Of a stretch of DNA of 64,000 bases, positions 12,138-24,300 are shown in pieces (position 1 is the stretch's first letter; every line of letters starts with the position of its first letter). The stretch covers positions 6,014,001 through 6,078,000 of the forward strand of contig JAWZSP010000001.1 of NCBI GenBank assembly GCA_034401135.1. Direction: 5' to 3'. The stretch is from Volutella citrinella (lineage: Eukaryota > Ascomycota > Sordariomycetes > Hypocreales > Nectriaceae). A model generated the notes under the pieces. The model made no database searches, was not told the DNA's origin, and saw only the letters and a program-made list of their open reading frames with translations. The position numbers were made by a program, and so were the translations under genes.

Positions 12138-12425
12138 TCAACGCAGCTCTACCCCGGCGGCCTCGTCACCGAGCGGCTGCTGGGCTCCGAGAGACGGTCG
12201 CGGTCGCATCTTGGCCGACGGCGGCTTGCGTTGTGCGTAGCTGGGGCGGCACTGCTGCATGCAGGCGCCAAACTCGTTGGCGCAGCTGTCGGACTCGGGG
12301 TCGGCGACGCTCTTGCAGTTGTCGAATGCTGAAGAGCAGGCGTCGCGGCAGACGTTGGGTTGTTGGGCCGATGCGGTTGCGACGAGGCCGAGGCCGAGGG
12401 TGATGAAGGCGAGCGAGATGTGCAT
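12138..12425 (-). CDS. small secreted protein with six mirror-symmetric cysteines
   Basis: This single-exon frame of 95 residues begins with a clear signal peptide (MHISLAFITLGLGLVATASA, cut probably after residue 20). The mature part has six cysteines at residues 26, 30, 37, 48, 55 and 59, giving C-x3-C-x6-C-x10-C-x6-C-x3-C. Two predicted helices flank an acidic Asp/Pro/Glu turn, so a disulfide-stapled helical hairpin is plausible. The tail after Cys59 (RPSYAQRKPPS...) is basic and lacks cysteine. I recognise no named family. It could be an effector, an antimicrobial peptide or a wall-associated protein. An undetected intron near the 3' end cannot be excluded. Confidence 0.68.
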   Translation of the reverse strand: MHISLAFITLGLGLVATASAQQPNVCRDACSSAFDNCKSVADPESDSCANEFGACMQQCRPSYAQRKPPSAKMRPRPSLGAQQPLGDEAAGVELR

Positions 12426-15400
12426 AGTGGTCGTCTAAACCATGTGCGTGGAAGAGCAGCCTGGAGGGAAGAAACAGTCGAATACCAGCGGCAGTCGGAG
12501 CCAAGGCTGGTAGGAGGTGTCTTGTGAATTGCAGTTTGTCTTCACAGCAACAGAGGAGAGGTTCATGTTGACATGCAGGCTGGGGGCAACTTAGTTCTTT
12601 AGTACCTCGATGTGCCTGATTCCCAGCCAGGGATCAGCCTAATGGATCTAGAGCATGCATGGATGGGCAAGGACATGGCGGCGCCGACTCCTACCGTTGG
12701 TTGACCTTGTCGGCTGGCTCGTTCACGCCATGCCATGGTCTACCCGCACCGACATGGCAGGGAAGATGCCCCGGAGCGAGGACTGGCAACCGAAAAAAGC
12801 ACGAGGTGGGGAGGCGGAGACTTACGGTCGAGCAAATGGTGTCGAGGCCCTCGTACGCGCTGGCCCCTCCTCAGGCACAGGGCTAGAGCCAAGACCACGG
12901 CCCATGCTTCCTTCATGCGGCGCTGCCCGTTTCGAGATCTGTCAGCTAGCCGGCTGTTAATTAGTGATGGCGACTATTCATTATAACGCCCTGGAGACGT
13001 GGCGGCAGCCCCGAGCGACAGCGCTCAATACGAGAGCCGGCAAAGATGGAGAATGCCTCCGTCGCCGCGCAGCTTTCTCTCCCTCCCTGGCCCGCGCTTA
13101 CGTGCGACAGGGACTTTGGTAACCGATGGTCCGTTGGACTGGTGGAAATACGGAGAAGCCAATGTTAACCGTCAGCGAACCCACCGCTTGTGGTGTTATG
13201 GTTATTTGACTAGTCAGTCGCCCGAAAGATTGACAGACAGTGTATTCCTCAGCCCAAAGGGTCGAGAACACACCCAGGGCAATTCAGCAATTCGAGAGCG
13301 GATGGCATCATCCAAAGTGGCTGGCTGCAAACACCTCCCGCCGCCCCCGTTGTGCAGGATCCAATATCCCATCATGTTACCGAAAAGCCTCCTCGGTATC
13401 CACATTGAGCGGTAGTCTGGGGGCCTTTGACGCCCAAAAGGGACACATCCTGCCTGTCCTGTCACTGCGTCCCACTCGAGGCTCCCACCGGCCAGTGCCG
13501 TCCGTCGACGCTGTCACTGCACCGCACTGATGTCCGCATCGTGGGATTCGTGGCGCCAGGGGAGGGCCCGCCAGCTCCAGCATGGTTCCGGGATGGGCGC
13601 GGCGCCGTCTGCTTATTGGGGCAGATCCGTCGACTAGCTAATGAGTAAAGCTTGGCAAGCAATGACTCGCCAGGGACTCCAGCGCCCACGTGCCTCATTC
13701 ATCGTTGTTTTCGCGCTGCATCAGGCCAGGAGCCAAATTCCCGCAATTGAACAAACAAAACGTCGCAACTGGGTGGCAATCGCGTGAGGGCGCAACGTTC
13801 AGACGCGGAACCGTGGTGTGGCAGCACGAGTGTCTTGTGTCGAGCATTGGCACGAATCTCCTCGGAGTTGCGACTTTAACGCGAGGGGCAACCCCGGACC
13901 AAGCAATTGTGACTAGTCCTTGCTTGCGATTCACCACCCTGCATAGTGTTGTTAGCCTAAAGCCGACTTGCAAAGTTCGGCAAATAGTCCGCGGTCTAGC
14001 CCACCCTCGGGAGGCAAATCTTTGCTTGTGTGCTTCACGAAACAAACTGCGCAACCCAGACTTAAACCGCCACACTCGGCAGCCTTGGTTCATCCATCAC
14101 AGGGCCATTTGCGGCTTCTTTTGCGAGTCAGATGGCGTCGTCGATGTGCCATACCCAAGTTAGATCAACTTGTCGATTGTCAGACAACTACCCCATGAGT
14201 TTCTTAACCAAGATTCTCATTGGTGTAAAATCCAACCGAACTCAAAGACATTGGATAATACAATCCTCTTAGGCTTCATCTTCAAGTTGGGCTCTCGAAA
14301 GGGCTGTGGTTGCTCGCGCGTCGAATATTGGATAAGTCCGCGACAACTCCCGCAGCAGAGGCGCCAAGCAGATTGCCGTCGGGTTTCATGACCGTACGTA
14401 GTTCAAGACCATGCTGCACTCCTGGGCATGGAAACTCGCGAATCCCATCAAGAATGCGGTACTGCTGCCTCCTTGTCTTGTTCAACTACGACATATGGCG
14501 CACGTCCTCTCTGTCTTGGCGCCGCGCGTATACCCGACCTCCGACTGTTCCCAACCTCTTGGCTCGCCATGCTGGTGTCTAGAACGCGGCCGGCTCGTCG
14601 CTTCTTCGGAGCGACTGGGACGTGAGACGCCCAAGATAAGAGACGGCATCATTGACATAGGTGGACAGCGAACATCTTCACATGTGGCTGTGCCGTGATA
14701 CAAGTGACGGACTGAATCCAGAGTGCCGCTTGGCCTCGCGGAAACTCCATCCAGTGAATGGCTGTGAGCCTGTGAGCTTGTGCTAAACATGCGGCCGACG
14801 GGTGGAATGCGCGACATGACTGCATTCCTCATGTCTCACCACGGCAGAATACTCTCACGCCAGGGCTTGATGAGTGAATAGTATTACCATCCTATAGGTA
14901 AGACCACAGAGAATCCATTCCAGCCCTGGGGGGTGCGCGCGATGTTGTTCCTGCTCCGCGTTCCCGGAACCTGCACCCCCCAGGACGCCATCATTTTGTT
15001 CACACCCCGAGCCCATGATGCAGCAAGTTGCGTTGTAACCATAGTGGAGCACAAGAAGGGTATAATGCCTATTGATGAGAAGGAAGAAAGGAGAAGATTT
15101 GCTCAAGCAGAATAAACGTATCCCCGCAAACTGTAACAAGCCCAACTGGAAAGACCACAACATGAACAAATGAAAACAAGAAGGCGGCATGCCAGTCTGG
15201 CAGCCAGCGTCCGAACGTCCAAGTCATACCCGTGACCCATTCCATCCGTCAGTTCCGACCTGTATCCTTTCCCCAATCTGTATCCGTAACCCTCTCCCCC
15301 AGAGTAGACCGTCTATGTAATATTGTGTCCGCCAGACAAAGAAATATCGCCAAGTCAGGTAGGAAGTTGGTAGTATAACAGCATGTGCGTAAAGGAGAAT

Positions 15401-16205
15401 GGGGGGGAAATCTATCAGAAGCCGGATAGTCAAGCCACCAAGGAGTCGCGCAGTGTCAAAAACGCCAGGAGACCAAATATGACCAAGAGAAGGTATTGCA
15501 TGCAACCCACAAGCAGTCGAACAAACTGTGTGCAGTCGACAAACCGCACAAATGCGCAGCGAGCCCGCAGCAAAGATGCATTAGCGGGGAGATTCGTCTC
15601 TGGTACGGATCTACCCGCATCGCCAGCAGATCTCAATGTGCGGAGCGAATGACACCAGACCAGCCAGACTCCGGCGCACGGTCAACAACTGCCGTGACCG
15701 CATGATCACCGTCGCTAGTAGCTATCAAGACCGCAGAGCAGAACCCTGGATCTCCAAGGCCAATCATGGAGGGATGCACCCACGAAAAGGCATGGCTGTC
15801 CCGTTCAGCTTGACAGGCGTGCCCCTCCTGCAGCAAATAGTGAGGTGAGAAGCATCAGCCGCCCGTCCACACCACTTCGTCGATGCACAGTAGATGACAC
15901 CATGAACGGCAGCGCCCGCGTCGTTGGCCTTAGATCGCAAGGCCTCCAAGCACCGAGAGGGCCACCGCACGCTGCTGGTGGTGTCGCGGCCCATGCCCTG
16001 ATTGGTGTGCGCCACAACACCTGACTCGCCCCCGCGACCCCCCTCCATAACCACGTTCACGAGGCTGCCCAATGCGGTGTGTAGGACGCCTGAGTCAACA
16101 GAGGGAGATATGAACACGAACTGGGAGTTTCGCCCGAGGGTGGTCATCCGGCACCAAGGCAAAGGGGGGGGGGGGGGGCGGGCTGGGCGCGACCTTGCGG
16201 CCTGC
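12426..16205. other. intergenic region between the secreted protein and medA
   Basis: No recognisable gene. Several overlapping open frames on both strands between 13.2 and 14.2 kb are up to 157 codons long but resemble nothing known and look like chance. A run of 15 G lies at 16164-16178, just downstream of the medA stop codon. Confidence 0.55.
16164..16178 (+). repeat. homopolymer run of 15 G
   Basis: Fifteen consecutive G residues on the plus strand lie 28 bp past the medA stop codon, so they are C residues in the medA transcript if it extends that far. The exact length may be a sequencing artefact. Confidence 0.8.
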
Positions 16206-18348
16206 TCATGCGCGCGGCGCGCCATCTCCGTAAGATCCCGTGTTGTAAACCGGCTGCGTCGACTGTGTCGTTAGACTAGGATAACTCTCAGCATACGACG
16301 CCGACGTTGGGTCCCATCTCGGGGGCGTTGCTGCCGGGGGATGATGGCTGATGGGTGTGTGCAGTCCAGTCGTTCCATATCCACCAGCGGCCCGTGTGTC
16401 ATAAGTCGAGACTGCAGGGAGAGGCGTCGTGTTGATGCGCAGCGGAGGCTGCTGGGGACTGGCGTTTCGAATGTTCGGACTGAGCGCTCGGGCAGAACCT
16501 GTCGTGTAGCTTGGCGCCGTAGCTGAGTATGGCGTCCAACTTTGCTGTGAGCCAGACAGGGAGCGTGGTGATGGGATGGAGTCGTGGTGCTGGGGAAGTG
16601 AGTAATGAGCGTGAGGATCGGCCTGTGACGCGCCGATCCCTGGTCCTGGAGGCGTGGGGAGAGGGGCGTAGGGAGCGCTTGATGGAGTGACCATGTTTGC
16701 TGGTGGCAGAGTGCTGCTCGGACTGGCGCTGTACTTGCCAATAATCTTCTTGAGCGCTGGCTCGAGGATCTTCCAGGGGAAAACCTTGACGTCCTTCTCG
16801 ATGTTGCGGGGCTTGGGGTTCGGGAATCCCATGATGAGCTTGAAAAACTCCTCGCTCTCGGGTTTGGCCTTGGACACGGTGAGGGGATGGAACCCTTCAA
16901 GATTTCGGCGGATGCGGTTCTTCTCCTCGACGCTGAACCGGTTGGGGGCGGCCACGAGTTGCTCCAGGAGATGGATGGTGTCGACCGAAGTGACATAGGC
17001 TTCACTCTTCTCCGCCCACCAGATGCAAGAGATGCAGATGCTGTGCTGGGGTCGCTCATTGACGGACACGGCCTGGAAGCTGGCGCTCAGGGTGGCCCCG
17101 CGCTGGCTCTTTCGGAAGAGGACGATACGACGTCTGTTCTCCCACTCCTCGGAAGTCCAGTTTTCTGCCATACCCTCGAGCTTTCCAACAATCTTCAGAA
17201 CCGCCTTGCTCGAGTAGAGCGACACGGGATGATAGTTGGAGGCCCCGCCAGCCGTGTTGGTCATGGTGCTCGTCCGAATAAGCTGGGGGGTTCCACTTCC
17301 CGTTGACGTTGGCACCGGCAGGGGCGTCAAACTCGAGCGTGCCCCCATGGTCGGATCCAATCCTGCAGGGCTCCTACCCGTGCTACCCAGGGTACTCGGA
17401 TAGCCTCCCCATGATGCCGTTGGCGGCCGCCGGTGGTAGTGAGGGTCCGTAAAACTGCTGCTTCGGTAAGTGCTGATCATGTCGGTTGCTTGGGGATATG
17501 CGTTAGCATACTGGGCCTCCTGTGCTGGGTAGTCGTATGTATTTGTAGGGGCGCCTGGGGCCAGATGAGGTTCAGCCTTGGGTGAGGTACTCGGCTGATC
17601 TATCGCTGTGGCAGGTGCTGAGTCCTCATGCTTGAGCATCTTGTTTGACCTCGTGATGTCATCCCCGGACCCTTCGAGGTACTGAAACGTGCCAACCACT
17701 GTTCGCGAAAGTTCTTCTCCGCCCGGCCCTTGTAGGAGCAGTGACAGAGGCACATTGCTGCTGCTGCTGCCCGTGACTAGAAATTGCGGTGCATCTGCGC
17801 TGCATGTGTACTCGAAGCTGGATCCGCTAACGTCCCTCGAGACGTCCTGCGCGGTGCATTTCTGTGAACCAAACACGATGGAAAAGAGCGGAACCGGCGT
17901 CGACATGGAAAACAGGTCGTACTGCGAGGAAACTTTGAGGAACACCTTTGTTCCGCCCAACCCGGAAGGAGGATGACATGACAGCACGGTCGGGCCAGGG
18001 GCCATGTACTGGGCCACTGCCACATTGTTGGAGGCAAAGGACTGCTGGTTCAACTGGGCAAATTTGTCCGTCTGCTGCTGTGTCTGAAACGATTGTCCGG
18101 GATACGCCTCGTATGTGGCATCTTGATACCGGGTCGAATCGTATCCTGCACCTGCTCATATAGCTGTCAGTGACCATGCGCTCGAGTTGAAAGCCCCATC
18201 GCCCCCCCATCTGCCTGACAGCACCACGTGCGTCGCCCTTAGGTCTTGACATCCCCGCCAGACGCCATCTTGCGCGACTCGTGCAACTCCCATCAGATCA
18301 TCACGTACCGTGCATCGAGGGCAGTTGGGACTTGCCGTATGCTGCCAT
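16206..18348 (-). CDS. medA: MedA/Medusa-type developmental regulator
   Basis: This belongs to the family of Aspergillus MedA, Neurospora acon-3 and Fusarium REN1, nuclear regulators of conidiophore morphogenesis and, in some species, adhesion. Two exons fit: 18348-18309 (MAAYGKSQLPSMH...) and about 18151-16206, giving about 661 residues, near the family length. The acceptor may instead be six bases further on (exon from 18145), which drops two residues. A conserved block near residues 67-125 (PTVLSCHPPSGLGGTKVFL... and VFGSQKCTAQDV) reads like an IPT/TIG fold. A long central block (VLKIVGKLEGMAENWTSEEW... to FPWKILEPALKKIIGKY) is the family signature. The rest is Ser/Pro/Thr-rich and probably disordered. 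Upstream lie a 123-codon uORF and some 12 kb without genes, suggesting complex control. Confidence 0.86.
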
Positions 18349-21300
18349 CTCTAAAAGCCTAGGAGGGGAGTCCCCGCGTGGGTCTCCCCCGTCAGCTGCT
18401 CGAGCAGCTTCTTCGTAACGAAGCGTAAGAGTGTCCGGCGACTCGAGCCTCTCGTCCACACCGACGATGATTGGTTTCTGTGGATGATAATCGGGCTGTG
18501 AGGGTCCTGGGTGTCAGTCTTGGGCTTTTCCCGAAACACTGTCGAGGGGAGATGTCCACAATAGTTGATGCGAGTTGAGGTGGAGGGAGTCAAGACGAGA
18601 CCCGACACATGGAGGGAAAGGAAGGACGAAATCTCTGTCACACGAGGGTTGGAACACAGGTCTAGGCTTCGACTCACCTCGAAAAGCTTGTAGGGCGGAC
18701 ACTGGAACTTGGCAGCAGACATTCAAGCTGCGTTGGAAGGGGGGATCGATAGAAAATGTGTTTTCAACGAAGGGGGAAGCAGAAGCATGCAAGACCGCAG
18801 GTGTCTTGGTCAGAAGTGGTCGTCGGAGCAGTTAAAACCAGGTCTCGACGGTGGTCTTGATTGGGATACGGGTCGATGAAACCGATCCCTTTGCAAGATA
18901 CTTTGGCGCTCGGAAATTTGATCTAGGAGGGCGCATGGACTAATGTGCAGCCTGGTGCATTTGTTATACTGACGCTCACACTCAGTCAATCCCTGAAATT
19001 GCCTCTGCACGTTGGAGGTGGCGTTATGAAACAGCCGAGTAGATGATGGGCTTCTTACTGGTGAACAGTGGGCACCTCAGAGGGGCGTAAAGGTAGGTCC
19101 GATCCAGTGCAGAGACACTGGCATTCCAGGAAGGGAGGACGAGGTTGCCCTTTTGAGCTTGGGTTGCTTTTTCAACAGGCCCGTCGGCTGCCAAAGCGGA
19201 CGGGGACTCGGCGACGCGTTGTGTTGATGTCAGGGAGATGCACCTGTGCGTGGCCTCATTGGTGGATGCCACCGACGATAAATAGCAAGCCGTGGTGGTG
19301 GAGGGCGATCAAGTTCCTGTAGATGGAATCCAACCCGAGCCACTGAGGATCGTGTGCTGAAGAATTTGGCGTACAGCCTGGGAAGCAAGCAGTCAGCTCC
19401 TATGCCAGGCACTCTCGTGGACACAACCGAGTCTGTCCAGGTCAAACAAGTGACGAGGCAAGGTGAAGGAAGGCGTTCACGTCACGGAAAAGACGGTTCG
19501 GAAGCTAGACTTACACTTGTTCCCGTATTCTGATCTAGCAAGGTGATCAGGAATTGCCAAGCGAGATGAAGCCAACGTTCGAGCAAGATCGTGCCCACAG
19601 AACGTTCCAACTCTTGGATCGATGGACACCTGGCAGGTCTACTCGCGGGGGCTAGTGTCAGCTTGCACCCAACCGTAAATAATAAGATGACGCCAGATCT
19701 CGGATGACAGCCGTAGTGTGCAGGGACAATCTGTCAACCCCCGGCGATAGTAGAGGGGCAAGCGGACGAACAAAGACAAGCGGAGTGCGGAAGAACGGTG
19801 GTTTGAGGCGGGTAGTGAACTGATCCAGACCGGCGAGATTCGGGAGAGTCAAGGTCTTGCCCGCGATGGGGAATGGGGGGTGTCGTGGCAGAAGAGGGAC
19901 GGGAAATATGAGGGGGCATTTCTTTTTGAGGTTGGGGTGGTGTATGCAAGATAGTCTGCCCTGCGTCAAGAACGAGTGGTCCTGATCCAGATTTGGAGTG
20001 GGCTCGACTGCGGTACGGAGAATACAGAGCAAGGTACACGGGATGAGGATGGGAGTGTGTGGAGCCAAGCCTATGCGTATTCCAGCCCTCGCTCAAAAAA
20101 TGAACTTGTTTGGTCTGTGAGAGCGGCAGGGGGTACTTGAGGAGGTAGAAGGGAAGTAGTGGGAAGGAAGGGAGAGAGAAGGCTCCTCTATCTGGTTGCT
20201 TTTGGGCCTCCGATGTTGACAGGATTGGAGGAGCGATTGGCCACTAAGCCCACCCACCACCATCCATGGGTAGGGTCAGACTCGAAGAGATCGTACCGGG
20301 GGCCGTGGCTGTTCAGACCACCTCTAGGGCCAGGCTATGGCCTCGGGGGAGTGATCATAGCCTCGGGGGGTAAGGGCTGGAAAACAGAGGCCCTCGGCCG
20401 TTGAATGCCAAATTCTCAAATGTCTCAGAGAGGAGATGCAAGGGTGGCGGCAGAATCAAGGGGTGGGGGAGGTATGGGGACCAGGACTCGGGAATGGTGG
20501 AGTCAGGTTGACCTGTGACTGCTCCCAAGGCTCAACTCTTCGGAGAGGCGATGTTGAGAAGCATTATGGACAGCTTAGGAGGTCATGGTAGGAATGACAT
20601 GGCTGCCAGAAGAGATGGCTCATGCGTTGCCCCAGTCAGCCGCTGAGGTGTGCTCCGAAGCAGTGGGCAACCGACAAGGGAACGATGTACAACCACATAC
20701 GCACAACATGCACGCACGCTCCCTTGGGTATCCGTTCGCCCCCATAACCAGCCGCCTGATTCCGTAAGGTGTACCCTACCACTTCACCTTCCGGTGTGTA
20801 CTTGTGCAGGCCACGACCGGCGGACAGTGCGTCCGCCGCCGGTCTAGGGGCGGAGAATGGGCAGGGCGAGCGGAGAGGGGAGAGGAGGGCCAGCTCGAAC
20901 CCAAGCAGGAAAAAGGAAGCCGGGAGGGACAGAAGCAACGAAAGAGAACAGGTTTGTTAACGTGCCTGGGCGATGCAGCCAGCGTGCGTAATGGCTGTGT
21001 AAGTGATCGGACGCTCGAGGTGTGGCTGTAACTAGTCAGTCCTGATTGGCAGCCAGCCATCGATAGTGGTGTGCAGGGGTGCCGGTAGTGCCCATGCGCA
21101 GCGGCATCAGCTGGGTATCCCGGGCCAGCCTCCATCGGGGGGCGTTGAAGAGCGACGCGGAGTGGGACTAGGGAGGGTCGAGCCACCCAGCACAGCCAGT
21201 CACCGCCCTGCGGTCCCAACCGCCCTCGACCCCGTCCCGTTGGCCCTCCTCCCGTGGCCCGTCTTGGTGGCCAGGCGCCAGCAGCACGCGCCGGCCGGAT

Positions 21301-24300
21301 GCTCACTGTTTTCTTGCTCTTGTCCAGGATCGGTCCATGCGGGTGTCCACCCCGATGTGAGAGTGTGGATGGATTGGCGCCAAAGTAGCAGCACCACTCA
21401 CAATAATAGCACGCGCGAGAACAACAGGGAATGAGATGCCATGGCAGCAGCAGCAGAAGCTGGTGGGAAATAGAACCAAGAAAAATGAAATAGGCCAAGG
21501 CTCACCTTGGCGGGCTTTGCTAGGCTTGGCCTCAAGCAAGCTAGAAAGGAGAGTAACACCTGGAGTAATCGCCCTTTGATGAAATTACGATGGGGTCTAG
21601 AGCAGGCAATCGTGATTAGGCAACGCCGGTGGACCGTCGATCGTTGACAGATGGGGTGCGGCGCGTGAGGTCACCGATCCGAGATAGGGCGAGAAAACGG
21701 TGCCCGCGGCCACTTTAGACTTCCTTCTAGCCTATGTATGGCCTGTACGCATATCAGGAAGCAGACAAAGCCGTCGCGTATTGCCCTGTCGATGGGAGGC
21801 TTCGAGCGGACGGTAGTCCGTCTGGGCTCTGCAGGGGATGCTGGGTCGGCTAGTGCAAGGGGCGGTCTCGAGAGTGAGGATGGGCAATCGCTCTTGGACA
21901 GGAGAATTCTGAGTCAAATCTGTCAACTTCGTTCCGTGCAGCCACGATTTGCTTTTTCATCTGCAAGTAACTCGGCCTTTCAGTACGGAGTATCCGGGAC
22001 TGAGACCTTGGGGGCAGTTCGCTTTGGCTCACGGACGCGGAGACATCCTTGCCCGCTGCAGCTGAACACGAACTGAGGCAGGTCTAGGGAACTAGGCTCG
22101 AAGCGTTGAGCAGAAAAAGAAAAGACCAAGAGAGATGTGACGAAAGTGAATGAAAGGTGCTTTCAAAGAGGCAGATCATCGCACCGCCCCGTCAACCCCG
22201 TCGCGGCCGATTTGGGATTGATGAGCACACGCCGTCCTGGTCTGTTGAGCAATAATATCAATTAGAGCAAGTTTCCCGCCGTGGGTCTTTGCATGGCCCG
22301 ACCGCCGGCTTGGTTTGCTGTCCCATGCTCGGCGGCTCCAGCTCTGCAAATTTCCAGATTGGCTCCGCGCTCTAATGAACTGAGCGACAGGGATGGGACG
22401 CCATTGCCGCGGATTTGTCCGTCGGCAACTTTCTTGGTAGCCAGATGTTTGACAGGCCTCAGGGCTGGAAACGAGGGGGGGGACGACGAAGGGGACGATT
22501 CCCGCTTGACGGAACCAGAGAAGTGCTGCTCAGAACGTTGCGACCATCCCAATTTGAGTGTACAGAGTTAAAGAGATACAACGCATACCAAACTCTCCAG
22601 ATCAACTGTATAGTATTGTGCAGGGCTAGCTGGTTGTCCCTGTTGCGATCTAACTGGGCTCGTTTGTTGCGAAAAAAGCTGCTGCAATCGTGGCGTGCGT
22701 CCTGGGCCGCAGCTGTCAGTGATGGATCTCAACCAACTCACGCAAGTCATCGCCCATGTCTCACCTGTTGGTAGTGCGCCTTATTTGAACGTTATTGGGC
22801 TCCAATCGTGCTATCTTCGGCTCTGCCGCCGCTTTGATGCTGCAGGATCAATGCAGATGGTCCTTTTGCCAATTGCGGAAGTGTTGGGGGCCGTCGGGGG
22901 CTTCAAGGTCATCGACGTCGAAATACAAGCCGGAAATGCAGCTGGCAGATGAGGTTCGATCGGACGGCTCAGATCGCCAACTAATACTCCTACTCTGTAG
23001 GTCTTCCGCGTGCGGGGAGTCTGCGTTTTCTTATACCGACTACGCTGTCACAGGGGGCAGATTGATGAATGTGTGGCTCCGCTCGACCAGAATTCTTTGG
23101 TTGCTTCCTTGGTTCACCATTGGGTCTGGTTGTGCTTCTCTTGCGCAAGATGAGCCCCAGCCATCCAGCATCTTGTACCGCCAAGGTATCAGATCCGCTG
23201 GACGTCAGGGCATGGGGAGATCGGAGTGACCTGACAGGGTCGAGGCTGCTAGTATACAGATCACCCATTTGAGAAGGCGACGCGGCTCGATCTGACTGTA
23301 TGTGTGCGCCTCATTTTGTGCGGCCTTCGGGGCTTGTGGGAGCGTCCCCGTTTCCTAAGTCATCTCCTGCCTTGCGGGGGCGAGGGTGTGTGCGGGATGA
23401 CAGCTGGGATGATGGTTGAACAAAAGCCTCTGGAAACACGCCACCTCGGCTCCTGAGAGGGTTCAACTCTACTCCCTGGTCTTGCAAGACGGTCGGCGCA
23501 TCTGTACATGCATCTTGAAGCCCCTCGGCTGCTATGCCGACAGAATATCTGGCGCGGGACATGCTTGTGAGCGCGGGGAGGGAGAGAGACTTGTTCCACT
23601 GCCAGGGGGGGCGGGTGTGGGATCTGCACAGGGAACCAGGGCTGTCGGTGGCCAGGATGACCCCAGACCAGCGATCGCCAGTGCTTGCACTGCCGCCTGG
23701 CTCGCCCAGCTGTTGCCCTGGCGGCAAGTCCACGGTAGGGCAAAATGCGCAGAAATTCAGAATAGCCATTGGCCTGCACTAATGGGTGCCGAGGCACTTC
23801 TGGCGCGGGCCGCCCGACCGGAGCCGCGCTACTGCTAACAGCGAAAGCCTAACAGGGCGCTTGCTTGTCTGGGGGAAGCGCGGCCGAATGAGGCCAGCCA
23901 GAAGATGACTGAAGGCCAGAAAGAACAGGGAGATACGGCCTCGGGAGAAGGATGCGCCATTTCTCCGTATTAGCACGGATGTTGGGGCTCGGCCACCCGC
24001 TAACTGTCGGCCCCTGCATAGCTCCACTAGCACCCAGATCGCTTTCCTGGGCTTGAAAGCCAGCCAGTGTGACAGGGACGCTTCGTCCACCATGACTGAC
24101 CCCAGAGAGCGCAAGTCTTGCCGCTAGCCTCCTCATATCGCTGCATGCGCCTACAGGGTTGAGCTGGCTTCAGAGGGCTGCTCCGATTTGATGTGGAACT
24201 CCGCTACCCCATTTTGATGAGATGACGCAGCTACCCGCGGAGGGATGGTAAGAGCCAACACGGCACGACACGGAAACGCATTGCCAGTTTGCCCTGTGGT

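Noticed and set aside
13690..14163. 157-codon plus-strand frame between the secreted peptide and medA
   Set aside because: A nearly coextensive open frame lies on the minus strand, and neither shows a family motif.
20776..21498. 240-codon minus-strand frame
   Set aside because: Composition is Pro/Arg/Cys/Trp-rich and low in charged helices, with no family resemblance; other frames overlap it on the opposite strand.
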